From NCBI GenBank assembly GCA_003562365.1, contig PWVB01000339.1:1-36826 (forward strand): a DNA stretch of 36,826 nt, written 5' to 3'. Positions 34,653 to 36,826 of this stretch are shown piece after piece (the first letter of the stretch is position 1; the number at the start of each line of letters is the position of its first letter). The notes beneath the pieces are model-generated. The model was given only the letters and a program-made list of their open reading frames with translations. It was not told where the DNA came from and searched no databases. A program made the position numbers and the translations under genes. This stretch comes from Anaerolineae bacterium (GTDB taxonomy: Bacteria > Chloroflexota > Anaerolineae > B4-G1 > SLSP01).

Positions 34653-35687
34653 CTATGAGGTTGCGTTGTCTTGTGTCACCTCCTCCACTCTAACTGGACG
34701 GTTTTCGGAGTAGGATCGGCGCGCTGCATAAGCCATCAAGGTGGCATAGCGCCCATCCTCGCCTCCGACCGGGGGCTCGTCATCCGTCTCCACACAGGTG
34801 ATGAAGGCTTGAAGCTCGGCGACATAGGACTCGGTATAGCGATCCATAAAGAAGCTGAGGGGCAGATCACGACGGATGCTGGTGGCGTCGTTCATGGTGA
34901 CGGTGTTAGGGAAGTCGTTGTCGGCCCGGACGGCGCCGCCGCTGCCAAAGACTTCAACTCGCTGGTCGTAGCCATAGACCGCTTGACGGCTGTTGTCTAT
35001 GGTACCGATCGTCCCATTCTCAAAGCGCAGCACAGTTAGAGCCGTGTCGATGTCGCCGGCCTTACCGATCGCCGGGTCGACCATCACGCCTCCTGTCACG
35101 AACACCTCCACGACTTCGCTCCCTATTAGATAGCGTGCCATATCGAAATCGTGGATGGTCATGTCGAGGAAGATGCCGCCCGATATCCTGACGTAGGCGG
35201 GAGGAGGCGGCGCCGGATCGCGACTGATGATATGGAGCAGATGAGGAGTGCCGATGCTTCCCGCACGTACCAGGTCGTGGACGCGGCGGAAGTTGTGGTC
35301 GAATCGTCGATTGAAGCCAACCATGAATTTGACGCCGGCAGCTTTCACCGCTGTCAGTGTTTCTTCGATGCGGGCGAGGTTCAGGTCGATGGGCTTTTCG
35401 CAGAAGACGTGCTTGCCAGCCGCTGCGGCCTGCATGGTTAACGCCGCATGGGTGTCGGTGCTGGAGCAAATCAGCACCGCGTGGATGTCTGGGTGCGTGA
35501 GCACAAGCTCAGGGTCCGCGTAAGCCTGCGGTATGCCCCAAGCCGCCGCACAGCGCTCTGCGGCTTCGCGACGGATATCGGAGATCGCAACGATATGTGC
35601 TCCGGAGATACGGGTGGCGAGGTTCTGGGCGTGAACGGCACCGATTCTTCCGGCTCCGATGATTCCGACGTTGATCTGATCGTTCAT
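34653..35687 (-). CDS. iolG: Myo-inositol 2-dehydrogenase
   Basis: IolG oxidises myo-inositol to scyllo-inosose with NAD, the first step of the pathway. The frame is open to 35858, but ATG 35687 with AAAGGAG six bases upstream gives 344 aa, the family norm. It is a Gfo/Idh/MocA protein. The Rossmann start is N-V-G-I-I-G-A-G-R-I-G, the E-K-P motif is H-V-F-C-E-K-P-I-D, and G-F-N-R-R-F-D, G-G-I-F-L-D-M-T-I-H-D-F-D supplies the catalytic Asp/His region of inositol dehydrogenases. It overlaps the lacI-type gene by 4 bp and is followed by iolM after 134 bp. Confidence 0.92.
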   Translation of the reverse strand: MNDQINVGIIGAGRIGAVHAQNLATRISGAHIVAISDIRREAAERCAAAWGIPQAYADPELVLTHPDIHAVLICSSTDTHAALTMQAAAAGKHVFCEKPIDLNLARIEETLTAVKAAGVKFMVGFNRRFDHNFRRVHDLVRAGSIGTPHLLHIISRDPAPPPPAYVRISGGIFLDMTIHDFDMARYLIGSEVVEVFVTGGVMVDPAIGKAGDIDTALTVLRFENGTIGTIDNSRQAVYGYDQRVEVFGSGGAVRADNDFPNTVTMNDATSIRRDLPLSFFMDRYTESYVAELQAFITCVETDDEPPVGGEDGRYATLMAYAARRSYSENRPVRVEEVTQDNATS

Positions 35688-36727
35688 AGCGGCTCCTTTC
35701 TTCTGACGGGTGCGGTGCTGGCGCGTCGGATAAGGACAGGGGACAGCAGACGGTCTGCAACTGTCCGTTCGGCTAGAAGATCCAGCAGCATCTCCATCGC
35801 CAGCCGGCCCATCTCCTCCTTGGGCTGGCGGACGGTGGTTAGCGGCGGGCTCACCCACTGCGCGAGCTCAAGATCGTCAAAGCCGACAACGCTCAGCTCG
35901 TCGGGGATGGCAACCGCTGCCCTGTGGCAAGCCTGCAATCCGCCTACAGCCACCCGATCGTTATAACAGAGCATGGCGGTGACGCCCGCTTCGCTTAGCT
36001 GCGGCAGGGCGCTCTTGCCGACGTCGATGTCTCCACGGCCATCGATCTCCGACTCCGACACCACGAGCTCCCACTCTGCCATAGTGGAGAGGCCAGCCTC
36101 CTGCAGTGCGTCCCGATAGCCGCGCAGCCGCAGGTCGTTGGACCGCTGGCGATTCCCGAGTCCCAGGTAGCCGATGCGTCGATGGCCCAACTCGATCAGA
36201 TGCTCGGTTGCCAGGCGCGCGCCAGCGCGTTCATTGAACGCTATGGTGTGAAATGCCGTCTGTGCCTGCTCTGCGTGCTGATTGATGAGCACGATGGGGA
36301 CCCGGATCTGGCGCAGTCGCTCGGCATAGCGGTCGCTAAGGCGGGACGCGGCGACGATGATGCCCTCAACGCGCCGCTGATGAAAGGTCTCGATCACAGC
36401 CATCTCCCGCTCCGGATCGTTGTGTGAGGCGGTAACAAACATACTGAGGTCCGCGCCACCGGCGACAGTGTCCACACCGTGCATTACCTCGGCGAAGAAA
36501 GGGTCTGTAAGGGATGTCAAGACCAGACCGACGGTGCCGCTGTGGCGTGCCTTCAGGCTACGTGCGACAGCGTTGGGAATATATCCGGTGTCGGCGGCGA
36601 GCGCTTTGATGCGTTCCCGAGTCTTCTCGTTCACCAGCGGACTGTCGTTGAGCGCCCTGGAGACCGTCGAGTGCGAGACGCCGGCCATACGGGCGAGATC
36701 CTTGATCGAGAGACGTGATGGACTCAT
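35684..36727 (-). CDS. LacI-family repressor of the inositol operon
   Basis: A 347-aa LacI/GalR regulator. The helix-turn-helix is at residues 6-28 (L-S-I-K-D-L-A-R-M-A-G-V-S-H-S-T-V-S-R-A-L-N-D). The hinge helix reads N-A-V-A-R-S-L-K-A, and the periplasmic-binding-like sugar domain follows (T-V-G-L-V-L-T-S-L, G-R-G-D-I-D, V-V-G-F-D-D-L-E). The effector is presumably an inositol pathway compound (inference). GAGG precedes ATG 36727. The stop overlaps iolG by 4 bp, and the upstream gene overlaps its start, so the repressor is part of the operon. A matching candidate operator lies at 34547-34560. Confidence 0.93.
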   Translation of the reverse strand: MSPSRLSIKDLARMAGVSHSTVSRALNDSPLVNEKTRERIKALAADTGYIPNAVARSLKARHSGTVGLVLTSLTDPFFAEVMHGVDTVAGGADLSMFVTASHNDPEREMAVIETFHQRRVEGIIVAASRLSDRYAERLRQIRVPIVLINQHAEQAQTAFHTIAFNERAGARLATEHLIELGHRRIGYLGLGNRQRSNDLRLRGYRDALQEAGLSTMAEWELVVSESEIDGRGDIDVGKSALPQLSEAGVTAMLCYNDRVAVGGLQACHRAAVAIPDELSVVGFDDLELAQWVSPPLTTVRQPKEEMGRLAMEMLLDLLAERTVADRLLSPVLIRRASTAPVRRKEPL

Positions 36728-36826
36728 GAAACCTCGCGACGGGAGGGATTGTTGTTAAACTCAGACAGTGTCTTCTGGAAAAGATCGGCGTGATCAAGGT
36801 TGATCATGTCTGGCTCCCAGGCGATG
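36724..36826 (-). CDS. C-terminal end of an unidentified upstream gene
   Basis: A minus-strand frame enters from the right edge and stops at TGA 36724-36726, overlapping the repressor's ATG by four bases. The last 33 residues include W-E-P-D-M-I-N-L-D-H-A-D-L-F-Q and T-L-S-E-F-N-N-N-P-S-R-R. The ATGA junction and reading-frame continuity argue that it is real and in the same operon. The family is not recognisable from this tail. Confidence 0.6.
   Translation of the reverse strand, partial: IAWEPDMINLDHADLFQKTLSEFNNNPSRREVS

Noticed and set aside
1-36826. CRISPR array, tRNA or rRNA
   Set aside because: I scanned for regularly spaced repeats, tRNA-like arms and conserved rRNA segments and saw none; small non-coding RNAs cannot be excluded by eye.

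Overview
The window is about 60% GC and gene-dense. It most resembles an uncultured or little-studied member of the Chloroflexota (Anaerolineae/Caldilinea-like). The reasons are the 1,144-residue BTAD / NB-ARC / TPR regulator, a small 'YLLRLWRS' protein of a type I associate with that phylum, the mix of carbohydrate-active enzymes, and Thermotoga-like inositol genes. This placement is inference from gene content; there is no rRNA in the window. No tRNA, CRISPR array or phage gene was seen.

Layout. (1) 1-527, minus: the N-terminal part of a sulfatase running off the left edge. (2) 729-10642, plus: eight genes that mostly overlap by 4-20 bp: nucleotidyltransferase-like protein, B12-binding radical SAM protein, FG-GAP lipoprotein, unknown membrane-anchored protein, GT39-type glycosyltransferase, MATE/Wzx-like flippase, O-antigen-ligase-like protein, methyltransferase. 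I read this as one envelope-glycan operon. (3) 10705-17587, minus: ferredoxin, GH130 mannosyl-glucose phosphorylase, xylose isomerase XylA, xylulokinase XylB and GH94 phosphorylase, a cytosolic set for plant cell-wall oligosaccharides. (4) 17839-24016, plus: a GH9 enzyme without signal peptide, a DUF3604 protein, a decayed TnpB (IS200/IS605 type) with a 54-codon ORF beside it, and a sugar isomerase/epimerase. (5) 24175-25752, minus: a secreted alpha/beta hydrolase and the 72-aa small protein, divergent from (6) 25989-31149, plus: the giant BTAD regulator and a lyase-like toroid protein. (7) 31232-36826, minus: LacI-type repressor, iolG, iolM, iolN and iolO, a Thermotoga-type myo-inositol oxidation pathway, preceded by the tail of one further gene.

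How it fits together. Regions 3, 4, 6 and 7 look like a catabolic island. Phosphorylases and GH9 split imported oligosaccharides, XylA/XylB send xylose to the pentose phosphate pathway, and the inositol module yields tagaturonate. No transporters are visible, so uptake must be encoded elsewhere. The best regulatory signal is a perfect 14-bp palindrome inside a promoter just upstream of iolM, a likely target of the LacI protein encoded two genes upstream.

The points most worth a second look are the coupled surface-glycan operon with its two uncharacterised parts, the compact inositol operon with its operator, the GH9/DUF3604/isomerase group interrupted by a TnpB relic, the lyase-like protein beside the BTAD regulator, and a perfect 17-bp inverted repeat between convergent genes at 31140-31199.
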